64,000 nt of DNA from CAZRXG01 sp964603985 (GTDB taxonomy: Bacteria > Chloroflexota > Anaerolineae > Aggregatilineales > UBA3940), in the NCBI GenBank assembly GCA_964603985.1, contig CAZRXG010000012.1, positions 1 through 64,000 on the forward strand, in the 5' to 3' direction. The notes beneath the pieces are model-generated. The model saw nothing but the letters and a program-made list of their open reading frames with translations. It did no database searches and was not told the origin of the DNA. The position numbers and the translations under genes are program-made. This document shows positions 49,735 through 58,222 of this stretch, piece by piece (within the stretch, counting starts at the first letter, position 1; every line of letters begins with the position of its first letter).

Positions 49735-50364
49735 ATGCCCGACTATGAGGCACTGAGGGCAAGAGTGCAAGAGCTGGCCGAGAGAGATTGGGATGTGGCA
49801 GCCATTGAGGCCAGAGTCAAAAAAATGACTGCGGGGGACATTCCCAAAAAGACACTGAACCGGGATGAACTGTTAGCCAACAAGGAGCAAATCCTCGATC
49901 GCGTCCAGCGGCGGGCCGAGGAGTACAACTTTTTCACCTGCAATTGTGCCAAGGGCACTGCGCTTGCCTTGCTGGAAGAATTTGGCCTGGGCAATATGGA
50001 GATTGTTAAAGCCCTGTCCCCGTTTCCCGGTTTCGGCGGGACCGGCTGGATGTGTGGGGGCGTAACCGGGAGTCTGATTGCCCTGGGGCTTTATTTTGGC
50101 AGTGATGACGTGCAGGATCACGACGCTACCGGGACAACGATAATGGCTGCCCGGAAGTTTATGCCCCGCTTCGAAGAGGAAGTAGGCGCTGTCGTGTGCC
50201 CCAAGCTCCACGAAGACGTGGTATTTGGACGTTACATGGACCCCGCAGCCAGCCCAGAGAATATGGCGGCTTTCGCTGAGGCGCAAGGTTTTGAAAAGTG
50301 CGGCCTCCTGCCGGGGATTGGGGCCAGACTCGCCGCAGAGATCATCATCGAAGGCCTGGCCTGA
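49735..50364 (+). CDS. C_GCAxxG_C_C-family redox protein
   Basis: 209 residues, RBS AAGGAGG. An N-terminal helical part (1-60) precedes the signature region: FTCNCAKGTALALLEEFGLG, PGFGGTGWMCGGVTGSLIALGL and, later, VVCPKL. The spaced Cys (NCA, MCGG, VCP) are the conserved family residues, thought to be redox active. Members occur in anaerobes beside corrinoid and reductase genes, without a proven reaction. It is the last gene of the transporter unit. Confidence 0.82.
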   Translation: MPDYEALRARVQELAERDWDVAAIEARVKKMTAGDIPKKTLNRDELLANKEQILDRVQRRAEEYNFFTCNCAKGTALALLEEFGLGNMEIVKALSPFPGFGGTGWMCGGVTGSLIALGLYFGSDDVQDHDATGTTIMAARKFMPRFEEEVGAVVCPKLHEDVVFGRYMDPAASPENMAAFAEAQGFEKCGLLPGIGARLAAEIIIEGLA

Positions 50365-50803
50365 CCGGTATCTAAACCCGCCTGCCCCGCGTTTCGGGTC
50401 GGCGTCCGATCACGAGTTTGGTTTGAAGCCACGCGGTTGAGGGTGGGAGTGCTAAACTTAAGGCATAAACCCACCCGAATGTGACAGGTTGGACTATATC
50501 AGCTTCCTGAGGCCACGATGATAGACTTCGTGGCCTCAGGTGATTCACCTCTTTTCCCCGCCCGCCATTTCCAGGTAGTGCCTGTTCAACCGAACGAGTA
50601 TCAGTGTTACAGTCTGCTAAAGGCGCTCGCTTTGTGACATTAATCACTACCCTCCGTCCACAAGTTTCCCTTATGCTATAGATGCAAGAGCCCGGTCATC
50701 GCAATCTGCACCCACCGGCCCGGCGATAACAGTAATGCTTGCCGGAAACATCCGGATCGTCATCACCAGGCGCTTGCAGTTGCAATCCCAAGGAGTATGC
50801 GCG
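50365..50803. other. Intergenic region, 439 bp, between the methyl-transfer locus and the electron-transfer operon
   Basis: Contains the strong hairpin 50506-50540 and a G+C-rich stretch. No gene is supported. The promoter of the Kor operon must lie between about 50545 and 50800; I see no convincing -35/-10 pair. Confidence 0.6.
50506..50540. terminator. Perfect 13-bp hairpin
   Basis: CCTGAGGCCACGA (50506-50518) pairs with 50528-50540 around a 9-nt loop; a pyrimidine-rich stretch with CTCTTTTCC follows. It probably ends the transporter operon transcript and insulates the next operon. Confidence 0.7.
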
Positions 50804-51073
50804 ATGAAGGTCTATGGACGCACACCGCTGGACGTTGACCAGGCCAGAATCCCAACAGGTCAGGTTTACATTATCCCCGAACGCTGTAAAGGCTGCGCGA
50901 TCTGTGTCCAGTTTTGCCCCCAACAGGTTCTCCAGGTCTCCGATCTGACCAATGCCAAAGGCTACCACTACCCGGAGATCGCTCCTGGAAAGGAAGATGC
51001 CTGCATTCACTGTGAATTCTGCACCATGATCTGCCCCGAATTCGCCATCTTTACACTTGAGGCAGAGCAATGA
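50804..51073 (+). CDS. korD: 2-oxoacid:ferredoxin oxidoreductase, delta (ferredoxin-like) subunit
   Basis: 89 residues from ATG 50804 with AAGGAG 9 nt upstream; an ATG further up is off any site. Two 4Fe-4S motifs are visible: CKGCAICVQFCP and CIHCEFCTMICP. It passes electrons from the thiamine enzyme to ferredoxin or partners. Its stop overlaps the korA start (ATGA). Confidence 0.88.
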   Translation: MKVYGRTPLDVDQARIPTGQVYIIPERCKGCAICVQFCPQQVLQVSDLTNAKGYHYPEIAPGKEDACIHCEFCTMICPEFAIFTLEAEQ

Positions 51074-52227
51074 CGGGGCGAAGCGTGCTAACCGGAAAAC
51101 ACTTCATGAGCGGCGACCACGCCTGCGCCGAGGGCGCGCTCGCAGCCGGGTGCCGATTTTTTGGCGGCTATCCCATCACACCATCCACCGAGATCGCAGA
51201 GCGTCTGGCACGCCGTCTCCCTGAGGTAGGCGGCGTCTTCATTCAAATGGAAGACGAGCTGGGCAGCATAGCCACCATCATCGGCGCATCGGCGGCAGGA
51301 ACCCGTTCGATGACTGCGACCTCCGGGCCCGGTTTAAGCCTGATGCTGGAAAACCTGGGGCTGGCCGTCATGATGGAGATCCCCTGTATCGTGGTGGACA
51401 TGCAGCGCGGGTCGCCATCCACCGGGCTGCCGACGATGGCCGGACAGTCCGATGTGATGCAGGCCCGCTGGGGATCTCACGGTGATTACGGCATTGTGGC
51501 CTATTCGCCCTGGTCACCGCAGGAGATCTTCGATCTGACGATCCTGTCCTTCAACACCGCCGATCGCTACCGCGTCCCGGTGATCCTGCTGGCCGACGAA
51601 GTGACCGGACACATGGTCGAACGCGTGGTTATTCCGTCTGAAGATCAGATCGAGCGCTGGGAACGGAAACGCCCACAACCTTCGCAGCACGGGCAGTGCA
51701 AGCCATTTCTGGCGGACGAGGACGATCTGGTGCCACCCATCGCCCACGCGGGGGAAGGACACCGCGTGCATTTCACCGGGCTGACACACGACGAGCGCGG
51801 CTATCCCGACATGACGGCTGAAACACACCACCGGCTGGTCACCCGGCTGGTGGAAAAGATTCACCGCAACGCCGACCACATCATTCGCACGGAAGCCTAC
51901 CACCTGGACGATGCGCGGATTGTTGTCATCTCATATGGCTGTACGGCACGTTCCGCGCATCGTGCTGTGCGTACGGCCCGCAAACAGGGCATCCCGGTGG
52001 GCCTCCTCCGGCTGATCTCGATCTGGCCGTTCCCTGAGAAGCTGATCGCCGAATTGGCCGGGCAGGTAGACACATTCATCGTTGCCGAAATGAACCTGGG
52101 CCAGATCAGCGGCGAGGTAGAACGGGTTGCCAGGCAGCCGGTCAGAGGCGTCTTTCACGCCGGGGGTGAGATGATACCGCCCGAACCCATTTTTGAGGCC
52201 ATCCAGGAGGTGGCAAGCGGTGGCTGA
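51070..52227 (+). CDS. korA: 2-oxoacid:ferredoxin oxidoreductase, alpha subunit
   Basis: 385 residues. N-terminal domain: GDHACAEGALAAGCRFFGGYPITPSTEIAE, FIQMEDELGSIATIIGASAAG and TATSGPGLSLMLENLGLAVM, the pattern of KorA-type alpha subunits. The C-terminal half with VVISYGCTARSAHRAV and LLRLISIWPFPE is typical. It binds thiamine diphosphate together with the beta subunit and oxidises 2-oxoacids to acyl-CoA with CO2. 2-Oxoglutarate is the usual substrate in this clade, but others are possible. Confidence 0.93.
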   Translation: MTGRSVLTGKHFMSGDHACAEGALAAGCRFFGGYPITPSTEIAERLARRLPEVGGVFIQMEDELGSIATIIGASAAGTRSMTATSGPGLSLMLENLGLAVMMEIPCIVVDMQRGSPSTGLPTMAGQSDVMQARWGSHGDYGIVAYSPWSPQEIFDLTILSFNTADRYRVPVILLADEVTGHMVERVVIPSEDQIERWERKRPQPSQHGQCKPFLADEDDLVPPIAHAGEGHRVHFTGLTHDERGYPDMTAETHHRLVTRLVEKIHRNADHIIRTEAYHLDDARIVVISYGCTARSAHRAVRTARKQGIPVGLLRLISIWPFPEKLIAELAGQVDTFIVAEMNLGQISGEVERVARQPVRGVFHAGGEMIPPEPIFEAIQEVASGG

Positions 52228-53041
52228 AGCACAAATTGCCGACAAACATCCACTGGACGACATCATCCGATCCGACCGCATGCCCCATATCTGGTGTCCG
52301 GGCTGCGGGATCGGCATCGCCATGCGGTGCTACGCCCATGCCATCCTGGAATCCGGCATCCCTGTCGAGCAGCACGTGGTGGTGTCCGGCATCGGCTGCA
52401 CGGGGCGCGTGGCGGGTTACATGAATATCGATTCCTATCACACCACGCATGGGCGCGCGATCCCCTTTGCCATCGGACTTAAGCTGGCAAACCCCGATCT
52501 GGCGGTCGTCGTCTTCAGCGGTGACGGCGATCTGGTCGCCATCGGAGGCAATCACCTGATTCACGCCGCCCGCCGGAACATCGACATCAAAGTCCTGTGT
52601 GTGAACAACTTCAACTACGGCATGACGGGGGGGCAGTTCGGCCCGACGACGCCGACCGGCGCACGCGCCACCACTGCCCCGTATGGCAACCCCGAGCTGC
52701 CGTTTAACCTGCCCTATCTGTTGGGGGCAGCCGGGGCCAATTACGTGTCGCGCTGGACGACGCTGCACGTGCGGCAGTTAAAGCGGGACATTCTCTACGC
52801 TTTTGGCAAATCAGGTTTCGCGTTCATTGAAATCCTCTCGCCCTGTCCGGTTGGGTTTGGCAAGTCCAACGGCATCGAAGATGGCCTTGAAGAGATGGAG
52901 TTGTATCGTGATCGATGTGTGATGAATGGCCGAGCGTCGTTGGAGAAGGCAGGGATTGACCTACGTGAAGAGCGTCCCATCTACATTGGCAACTTCGTAA
53001 ATCGCGATCAGCCACCCTATACACCGATCTACCTGGAGTAA
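52220..53041 (+). CDS. korB: 2-oxoacid:ferredoxin oxidoreductase, beta subunit
   Basis: 273 residues from GTG 52220, which has AGGAGG 9 nt before it and overlaps the end of korA. WCPGCGIGIA carries a cluster Cys pair, then GIGCTGRVAGYM; the thiamine-binding segment is VFSGDGDLVAIGGNHLIHAA with VNNFNYGMTGGQ (GDGD...NN type). The KorB ending CPVGFGKSNG is present. Confidence 0.93.
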   Translation: MAEAQIADKHPLDDIIRSDRMPHIWCPGCGIGIAMRCYAHAILESGIPVEQHVVVSGIGCTGRVAGYMNIDSYHTTHGRAIPFAIGLKLANPDLAVVVFSGDGDLVAIGGNHLIHAARRNIDIKVLCVNNFNYGMTGGQFGPTTPTGARATTAPYGNPELPFNLPYLLGAAGANYVSRWTTLHVRQLKRDILYAFGKSGFAFIEILSPCPVGFGKSNGIEDGLEEMELYRDRCVMNGRASLEKAGIDLREERPIYIGNFVNRDQPPYTPIYLE

Positions 53042-53046
53042 CATGT

Positions 53047-53601
53047 ATGCGGAAGGAAATACGTATTGCAGGATTTGGCGGCCAGGGAGTCGTCCTGGCC
53101 GGCTATGTCCTGGGCAAAGCACTGACCCTGTACGACGAGCTGGAGGCCGTCATGACACAGGCTTACGGGCCGGAAGCCCGGGGCGGTGCATCCAGCGCGA
53201 ACATCGTGATCTCGGATGAAACCATCGACTACCCTTTTGTCCAGCACCCCGACGTGCTTGTGGCGCTGTCACAGGAGGCTTACACCCGATTCCGGCCCAG
53301 CATCAAGCCAACTGCCACCCTCATCATCGACGCCGACCTGGTGGAGCCTCTCCCCAACGATACCCCCCATCGCGTCCCGGCCACCCGCCTGGCCGAGGAA
53401 CTGGGACGGCGGATCGTGGCCAACGTCGTCATGCTGGGCGGCTTCACGGCGGTGACCGGGCTGGTCAGCCGTGAGGCGATGGAGAAGGCGATTGAGACCT
53501 CCGTAAAACCCGGAACGGTCTCCCTGAACCTCCTGGCATTTGCATCCGGTTTCGACTCCGCCCTTGCTCATATGACCGCACCTGAGGAAGGCGTGGCATG
53601 A
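53047..53601 (+). CDS. korC: 2-oxoacid:ferredoxin oxidoreductase, gamma subunit
   Basis: 184 residues. The gamma-subunit core is complete: IAGFGGQGVVLAGYVLG, AVMTQAYGPEARGGASSANI and VDVLVALSQEAY-like HPDVLVALSQEAYTRF. It binds CoA between subunits. Its stop overlaps the HdrA-fusion start, coupling the enzyme to the flavoprotein genes. Confidence 0.93.
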   Translation: MRKEIRIAGFGGQGVVLAGYVLGKALTLYDELEAVMTQAYGPEARGGASSANIVISDETIDYPFVQHPDVLVALSQEAYTRFRPSIKPTATLIIDADLVEPLPNDTPHRVPATRLAEELGRRIVANVVMLGGFTAVTGLVSREAMEKAIETSVKPGTVSLNLLAFASGFDSALAHMTAPEEGVA

Positions 53602-56600
53602 GCGATTCGGTCCTCGTGATCGGCGGCGGGATTGCCGGGATTCAGGCGTCGCTGGATCTGGCCGGAGCCGGGGCGCGCGTCGCCTTGGTCGAGCGCGAGG
53701 CGACCATCGGGGGCGCTATGGCCGTGCTGGATAAAAACTTCCCCACGCTGGACTGCTCGATCTGCATCGAAGCCCCCAAGATGTCCGAAGTTGACCTGCA
53801 CCCCAACATCGAGATCCTGTCGCTGGCCGAGGTGGAGCGGATCACAGGGGAACCCGGAAACTTCAAGGCACACATCCGCCGGAAAGCCCGCTTTGTGACG
53901 GACGAGTGCACCCGCTGCGGGGAATGCGCCAATGTCTGCCCGGTGATCCTTCCCAACGAATACGACTCGGGCATGGCCACGCGCCGCGCGATTTACACGC
54001 CCATCCCCCAGTCGGCCCCCGGCGCTTACGTGATCGACATCGAACACTGCCTCAACAATCCGCCCAATTACCTGCCCTGCAATCACTGCTACGAAGCCTG
54101 CCCGCCTAAAGCCATCGACTTCCTGATGCCGCGCGAGCGTCACCTGACACGGCGGGTGGGGTCGGTCATCGTGGCCGCCGGTTACGACATGATCGACCCG
54201 CGGCGGTTGAAAGAATACGGCTACGGCACACATCCCGATATTCTTACCGCGCTGGAGTTTGAGCGGCTGATCAACTCAGCCGGGCCGACCGGCGGTGAGA
54301 TCGTCCGGCCTTCGGACGGCAGACACCCGGAGAACGTCCTGTTCGTGCTGTGTGTAGGCTCGCGGGATCGACGTTTTTATCGGTACTGCTCGCGCTTCTG
54401 CTGCATGTATTCCATCAAGCACGCCTACCAGGCCGTCGATCACGGTGTCGAGGATGTCACCGTGCTCTACATGGATATTCGCGCTTACGGCAAGGGCTTC
54501 GATGGGTTCTGGACACGCACCAGAGAAGCCGGAGCGCGATTCGTGCGCGGGCGACCGGCACACATTCAGCCCGATGGCGAGCGTATAGCCGTCATTTACG
54601 AGGACACCGAACGGGCTGCCCGCGTCGAAGAAGCCTACGACATGGTCGTCCTGGCCAACGCCGTCACGCCGCCGGATGGCCTGGAAAAGCTGGCCGAAGG
54701 GTTGGACATCGAGCTGGACGAAGACGGTTTTATCAAGGCGCTCGAAACCCGGGGTGGGCTGGTCATGACCACACGCCCCGGCGTCTACGCGGCAGGCTGT
54801 GCCACCGGGCCAAAAGACATCCCTGACAGCGTATCCGAAGGCAGCGGTGCGGCAGCCCTGGCCCTGGGCCATCTGTCCAGACGCCACTGGCCTGAGCCAC
54901 CTGAAATCAAGCCGATGGAGGGCATTGATACCCCGCGCGTTGGCGTCTTCGTCTGCCACTGTGGGAGCAACATCGCCGGTGTGGTGGACGTAGAAGCAGT
55001 GGTAGAGTTCGCCAGGACGCTGCCGGACGTGGTCTATGCCTCGGATCAGATGTTCTCGTGCGCAGGCAACACCCAGCAGGAAATCGAGGAAGCGATCAGA
55101 CGCGAAAAAGTCACCCGTGTGGTGATCGCAGCGTGTTCGCCCAAGACCCACGAAACGATCTTTCGCGGCGTTCTGGAGCGCGCCGGGCTGAATCCGTATC
55201 TGCTGGTCATGTCCAATATCCGCAATATGGACTCGTGGGTGCACAAGTTCGAGAAGGAGGCGGCCACCGTCAAAGCCATGGACATGGTCGCCATGGCCAG
55301 CGAGAAAGCCCGGCTGCTCGTCCCCCTGGAAGCCCGCCGCCTGCCGCTCACCCAGAGCGCCCTGGTGATCGGCGGGGGCATCGCCGGGATGACAGCCGCC
55401 GCCGCGCTCGCCCGCCAGGGGATTGAGACACACCTGGTCGAGAAAAACGATCACCTGGGTGGGCTGCTTACCCAACTGGATCACATCGCACCGGCCAGCC
55501 TGAAGGCGGGCGATCTCCTGGCAGCGAAGGCGCGCGATCTCGAACAGACCGGCGTCAACGTCCACCTGAACACCGAGGTTGAGACTATCGGCGGGGTGGT
55601 CGGCAGCTTCCACGCCCGCCTGGATGACGGCACGGACATCGACGTTGGCGCGATTGTGATGGCGACCGGCTCCGTCCCCTACCAGCCTGCCGAGTTTAAT
55701 TACGGCACCGACCCGCGCGTGATCACCAATCTGGAACTGGAGGCCGTGCTGTCAAACGGTCAGGTTGACGCCGAGCGGATCACCTTCATCTCGTGCGTGG
55801 GTTCCCGGCAGGGGAACGCGGGCTGCTCGCGTTACTGCTGCACGTCGATGATCGCCCAGGCGCTGCGCCTGCGGGAGATGGGTAAAAAGGTGCGCGTGCT
55901 GAGCAAAGACATTCGCACCTACAGCCGCCAGGCGGAGGAACTCTACGAGCGGGCCATGCGGGCCGGGGTGCAGTTTTTCCGCTACGACGACGACCGCGCC
56001 CCGCAGGAGGTCATCGCAGTAGAAGACGGTCACGTAGGAGTCTACGATCACTACCTGGGAACCGCCGTACGGATCCCAACCGATCTGCTGGTGCTGGTGG
56101 TTGGGCTGAAACCGGTTGAAGACAACCTGTCAGAGCAACTCAAGCTATCCCACAGCGAAGATGGCTTCCTGATGGAGCTCCATCCCAAGCTGGGCCCAGC
56201 CGAAACCGCCACACAGGGCATCTACCTGGCCGGGACGGCACAGGGAGCCAAGGACGTTCGGGAATCGATGGCACAGGCGCTCGCCGCTGCGGGTAAGGCT
56301 GGCGCGCTTCTCTCTCGCGGTGAGATCAAGAAGGAGCCTCTGACGGCCCAGGTCGACCTCGATCTATGCATCGGCTGTATGCGCTGCGTCAAGGTGTGCC
56401 CATTCGGGGCGATAGAACCCACCGGCCCGGTGAAAGAAGGTAGGGTGCGGATCATCGAAGCGGCCTGCATGGGCTGCGGCACCTGCGCGGCGGAGTGCAA
56501 CTTCGACGCCATCGACATGCCCCACTTCACCAAAGACCAAATCCTGGCACAAGTCGACGCCGCACTGGCCGACCACCCTGAAGAAAAGTGCCTCGTCTTC

Positions 56601-57005
56601 ACCTGTAACTGGTGCTCCTATGCCGGAGCCGACTTGGCTGGCATCGAGAAACGCCAGTACCCGACCTCGGCGCGCATCATCCGCACGATGTGCTCGGCCC
56701 GCTTCGAGGAAGACTTCGTTGCCCACGCCTTTGAAAAGGGAGCCGGGGCGGTGTTGATCACGGGCTGCCGCCTGACCGACAGCGGGTCCGACTGCCATTA
56801 CAACTATGCCAACGAGCAAACCTGGAAGCGATTCAAACACTGGCAGCGCAAGTACACGCGCAAGGGGATCGAGCCTGAGCGGCTGCAATTGCAGTGGGTC
56901 TCGGCAGCCGAAGGCAAGGAGTTTGCCGAGAAGATCGCGGAGATGGATGAAGTCGTCCGGCGCTACGCCCGGCAGCCAGAACAACCAGAGCCAACCGGAG
57001 ATTGA
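53598..57005 (+). CDS. HdrA-HdrA-MvhD triple fusion flavoprotein
   Basis: 1135 residues, cytoplasmic. Module 1 (about 1-445): an HdrA/QmoA-like flavoprotein with FAD motif VIGGGIAGIQASLDLAGAG, 4Fe-4S motifs CTRCGECANVCP (about 103) and CNHCYEACPP (about 160), and CVGSRDRRFYRYCSRFCC (about 252). Module 2 (about 448-995): a complete HdrA with VFVCHCGSNIAGVV (452), second FAD motif VIGGGIAGMTAAAALARQG (592), CVGSRQGNAGCSRYCC (733) and the ferredoxin part CIGCMRCVKVCP and CMGCGTCAAECN (923-967). Module 3 (about 998-1120): MvhD-like 2Fe-2S domain FTCNWCSYAGADLAG, MCSAR and GC...DCHY, the last with an insertion. HdrA splits or joins electron pairs; MvhD passes electrons from a partner. Confidence 0.92.
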   Translation: MSDSVLVIGGGIAGIQASLDLAGAGARVALVEREATIGGAMAVLDKNFPTLDCSICIEAPKMSEVDLHPNIEILSLAEVERITGEPGNFKAHIRRKARFVTDECTRCGECANVCPVILPNEYDSGMATRRAIYTPIPQSAPGAYVIDIEHCLNNPPNYLPCNHCYEACPPKAIDFLMPRERHLTRRVGSVIVAAGYDMIDPRRLKEYGYGTHPDILTALEFERLINSAGPTGGEIVRPSDGRHPENVLFVLCVGSRDRRFYRYCSRFCCMYSIKHAYQAVDHGVEDVTVLYMDIRAYGKGFDGFWTRTREAGARFVRGRPAHIQPDGERIAVIYEDTERAARVEEAYDMVVLANAVTPPDGLEKLAEGLDIELDEDGFIKALETRGGLVMTTRPGVYAAGCATGPKDIPDSVSEGSGAAALALGHLSRRHWPEPPEIKPMEGIDTPRVGVFVCHCGSNIAGVVDVEAVVEFARTLPDVVYASDQMFSCAGNTQQEIEEAIRREKVTRVVIAACSPKTHETIFRGVLERAGLNPYLLVMSNIRNMDSWVHKFEKEAATVKAMDMVAMASEKARLLVPLEARRLPLTQSALVIGGGIAGMTAAAALARQGIETHLVEKNDHLGGLLTQLDHIAPASLKAGDLLAAKARDLEQTGVNVHLNTEVETIGGVVGSFHARLDDGTDIDVGAIVMATGSVPYQPAEFNYGTDPRVITNLELEAVLSNGQVDAERITFISCVGSRQGNAGCSRYCCTSMIAQALRLREMGKKVRVLSKDIRTYSRQAEELYERAMRAGVQFFRYDDDRAPQEVIAVEDGHVGVYDHYLGTAVRIPTDLLVLVVGLKPVEDNLSEQLKLSHSEDGFLMELHPKLGPAETATQGIYLAGTAQGAKDVRESMAQALAAAGKAGALLSRGEIKKEPLTAQVDLDLCIGCMRCVKVCPFGAIEPTGPVKEGRVRIIEAACMGCGTCAAECNFDAIDMPHFTKDQILAQVDAALADHPEEKCLVFTCNWCSYAGADLAGIEKRQYPTSARIIRTMCSARFEEDFVAHAFEKGAGAVLITGCRLTDSGSDCHYNYANEQTWKRFKHWQRKYTRKGIEPERLQLQWVSAAEGKEFAEKIAEMDEVVRRYARQPEQPEPTGD

Positions 57006-57007
57006 AC

Positions 57008-58183
57008 ATGCCCCCTACAGCACCGTCAGCAGATGATGCCATCGTCCTCGATGATGCAGCCTGGGAGGAACTGGTCAGCCTGACCAACGGCGCTGCCGCC
57101 CAGTGTTACCAGTGTGGCGTCTGTACGGCCATCTGCCCCTGGGGATCGGTCAGGGATGAGGCGCTGTCCGTTCGCACGCTGATGCGGCAGGCCCAGCTTG
57201 GCATCCGCGAGGGGGGTGAGGGTGAGAACCTGTGGCTGTGTGCCACCTGCGCCCAGTGTGAAGCCTACTGCCCGCGCGGCGTCTCCATCACAGATGCCCT
57301 CCGCGGGCTGCGCTATCTGGCCTGGGAACGGCGGGCCGTCCCTGAGGGCCTCCCCACCCTGCTCTGGTCCATTCACTGGAACAACAACCCCTGGGAGCAG
57401 CCTCCGTCACAGCGAACAGGCTGGACAAAGAATCTCGACGTTCCGCTGTATGACCCGGCACAGCATGATCTCCTTTACTACGTGGGCTGCACCCCGTCCT
57501 ACGACACGCGCGCGCAGAAGGTCGCGCTGGCCTTGACCCGCGTATTTCAGGCGGTTGGGGTGCCCTTCGGCATCCTCGGCGAGGACGAACCCTGTTGCGG
57601 TGAAGCCGTCCTGAACGTGGGGCACAAGCCGTATTTCGAGGAGATTGCTCAACATACCGCCGAAGTCTTTCAGGAAAAGGGTGTCCGGCAGTTGGTGACG
57701 ATCTCACCCCACTGCTATGACGTTTTCCAGAATCACTATCCACGTCCCGGCGGTGATTTCCAACCCACGCACTACACCCAACTCCTTTCCCGGCTCATAG
57801 ATGCCGGGCGGCTCAAGTTTACGGGTTCGGTAGAGCGCAAAGCCGCATTCCACGACCCATGCACCCTCGCCCGGCACAACGCCGAAACCGAAGCCCCGCG
57901 CCGCGTGCTGGAGGCCATCCCCGGCATCGAGCTGGTCGAAATGGAGCACAATGGCGTCGACACGTTGTGCTGCGGGGGCGGCGGTGGCCGCATGTGGATG
58001 GAAACTGCCGCCGGGGAGCGCTTCTCCGATCTGCGGGTTGAGGAAGCCCTGACGACCGGCGTCGACGTGCTGGTCACAGCCTGCCCCTTCTGCATTGCCT
58101 GCCTTGAAGACAGCCTGAAGGCACAGAAGATCAAGGACATCGTCGTCATGGATGTCGCCGAACTCGCCGCGCTGGCCCTGTAG
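57008..58183 (+). CDS. HdrC-HdrB fusion (heterodisulfide-reductase-like, CCG domains)
   Basis: 391 residues from ATG 57008 (CGGAG 7 nt upstream); a TTG at 57002 would add two residues. N-terminal HdrC-like domain: two 4Fe-4S motifs CYQCGVCTAICPWG and CATCAQCEAYCPRG. C-terminal HdrB-like part: two CCG domains with PCCGEAV and LCCGGGGGRMW plus YVGCTPSYDTR and HDPCTLARHN. Both non-cubane cluster sites look complete. This is the HdrD-like order with HdrC first. With the upstream fusion it rebuilds the HdrABC complex. The oxidised substrate (a disulfide, menaquinone pool or other) is unknown. Confidence 0.92.
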   Translation: MPPTAPSADDAIVLDDAAWEELVSLTNGAAAQCYQCGVCTAICPWGSVRDEALSVRTLMRQAQLGIREGGEGENLWLCATCAQCEAYCPRGVSITDALRGLRYLAWERRAVPEGLPTLLWSIHWNNNPWEQPPSQRTGWTKNLDVPLYDPAQHDLLYYVGCTPSYDTRAQKVALALTRVFQAVGVPFGILGEDEPCCGEAVLNVGHKPYFEEIAQHTAEVFQEKGVRQLVTISPHCYDVFQNHYPRPGGDFQPTHYTQLLSRLIDAGRLKFTGSVERKAAFHDPCTLARHNAETEAPRRVLEAIPGIELVEMEHNGVDTLCCGGGGGRMWMETAAGERFSDLRVEEALTTGVDVLVTACPFCIACLEDSLKAQKIKDIVVMDVAELAALAL

Positions 58184-58222
58184 CCGTTTTGCGTCACAAG
58201 GCAAGAGGAGGTTTTATCTTAC

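Noticed and set aside
54276..55613. Long open frame (about 445 codons) on the minus strand inside the HdrA fusion gene
   Set aside because: Lies wholly opposite a gene with clear cluster and FAD motifs; it is a by-product of G+C-rich codon third positions and has no recognisable domain.
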